Shown: positions 6,806 through 6,934 of the stretch, one piece after another
Position numbering within the stretch: position 1 is the stretch's first letter
How the letters are laid out: each line of letters opens with the position of its first letter
Assembly: GCA_934322085.1 (NCBI GenBank)
Contig: CAKRGF010000048.1
Span: 1 to 6,934, forward strand
From: an uncultured Eubacterium sp.
GTDB taxonomy: Bacteria; Bacillota; Clostridia; Lachnospirales; Lachnospiraceae
Reading direction: 5' to 3'
DNA: 6,934 bases
The notes under the pieces: model-generated
Told to the model about the DNA's origin: nothing
What the model saw: the letters and a program-made list of their open reading frames with translations, nothing else
The model's database searches: none
Position numbers and translations under genes: made by a program

Positions 6806-6875
6806 AAAGAGTCCGTTTTCCGAACTTTTTCGCGCCCGAGCGGTGTCATTTATGACCAATTTCCTATTGCAGAAC
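6806..6875. repeat. 70-bp structured tandem repeat, unit 1
   Basis: The unit begins AAAGAGTCCG and repeats with an exact 70-bp period. It holds an imperfect first hairpin (AAAGAGTCCG with CGAACTTTTT, 5-base loop, one wobble and one mismatch), the invariant core CGCGCCCGAGCGGTGTC at 6831-6847, a second small hairpin (GTCAT with ATGAC, 6845-6856), and an AT-rich tail. It is much richer in GC than the flanking DNA and starts 20 bp upstream of the -35 box of the phosphodiesterase promoter. On the minus strand hairpin 1 is followed by TTTATATTT, so it could also end transcription of a gene to the right. Confidence 0.7.
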
Positions 6876-6934
6876 AAAGAGTCCGCTTGTCGGACTCTTT
6901 CGCGCCCGAGCGGTGTCGTTTACGACTAATTTCT
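6876..6934. repeat. 70-bp structured tandem repeat, unit 2 (cut by the right edge)
   Basis: This copy matches unit 1 at 50 of 59 aligned positions, by hand count. Hairpin 1 is perfect here: AAAGAGTCCG at 6876-6885 pairs over 10 bp with CGGACTCTTT at 6891-6900 around a 5-base loop. The core CGCGCCCGAGCGGTGTC recurs at 6901-6917. The second hairpin reads GTCGT with ACGAC (6915-6926): relative to unit 1 both sides of the fourth base pair changed (A-T to G-C), so pairing is kept. More units may follow outside the window. Confidence 0.7.

Noticed and set aside
6826..6860. Resemblance of GCCCGAGCGGT to a tRNA-Ser-like D-arm
   Set aside because: No anticodon arm, T-arm motif or acceptor stem is found at suitable spacing on either strand, so this is not a tRNA gene.
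6806..6934. Possible CRISPR array
   Set aside because: The 70-bp units are similar along their whole length, with no short repeat alternating with unique spacers, and no cas gene is present.

Overview
The window looks like chromosomal DNA from a low-GC Gram-positive gut anaerobe of the class Clostridia, probably Lachnospiraceae. The basis is AT-rich intergenic DNA, A/T-ending codons, GGAGG-type ribosome binding sites, and proteins and transposases of types I associate with that family. No database search was possible, so the taxonomy is inference. Every gene I accept lies on the minus strand, so the biology reads from right to left.

Right end (6710-6934): at least two copies of a 70-bp, comparatively GC-rich tandem repeat run off the window edge. 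Each unit carries two hairpins and an invariant 17-bp core. About 20 bp further on is a clear sigma-A-type promoter (TTGATT, 17 bp, TATAAT) with a 10-bp direct repeat TTCTCATGAT placed either side of its -10 box. This promoter drives a 963-residue membrane protein with two extracytoplasmic solute-binding (Venus-flytrap) domains, a transmembrane helix, a degenerate GGDEF domain and an apparently intact EAL domain. It is a predicted nutrient-sensing c-di-GMP phosphodiesterase. A LacX-type aldose 1-epimerase gene follows after 63 bp and an EamA/DMT-family transporter gene after a further 19 bp. The run ends at a strong intrinsic terminator (1892-1942). These three genes probably form one transcription unit; what the transporter carries is unknown.

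Left part (1-1845): decayed and mobile DNA. A gene for an M29-like metallo-aminopeptidase is broken by a frameshift, by a second break that probably hides an internal deletion, and by loss of its 3' end at about 1083, inside the HxD metal-binding motif. Next to it lies a DDE transposase remnant without its N-terminus and with a homopolymer frameshift. At the left edge is the intact 5' end of a second, IS4-like transposase, with an extended -10 promoter and a good ribosome binding site. An inverted repeat there could block translation from read-through transcripts. The intact three-gene unit therefore borders a region worn down by insertion sequences.

The observations most worth pursuing are the structured 70-bp tandem repeat, the direct-repeat operator candidate in the phosphodiesterase promoter, the tandem Venus-flytrap/EAL receptor, and the IS leader inverted repeat.
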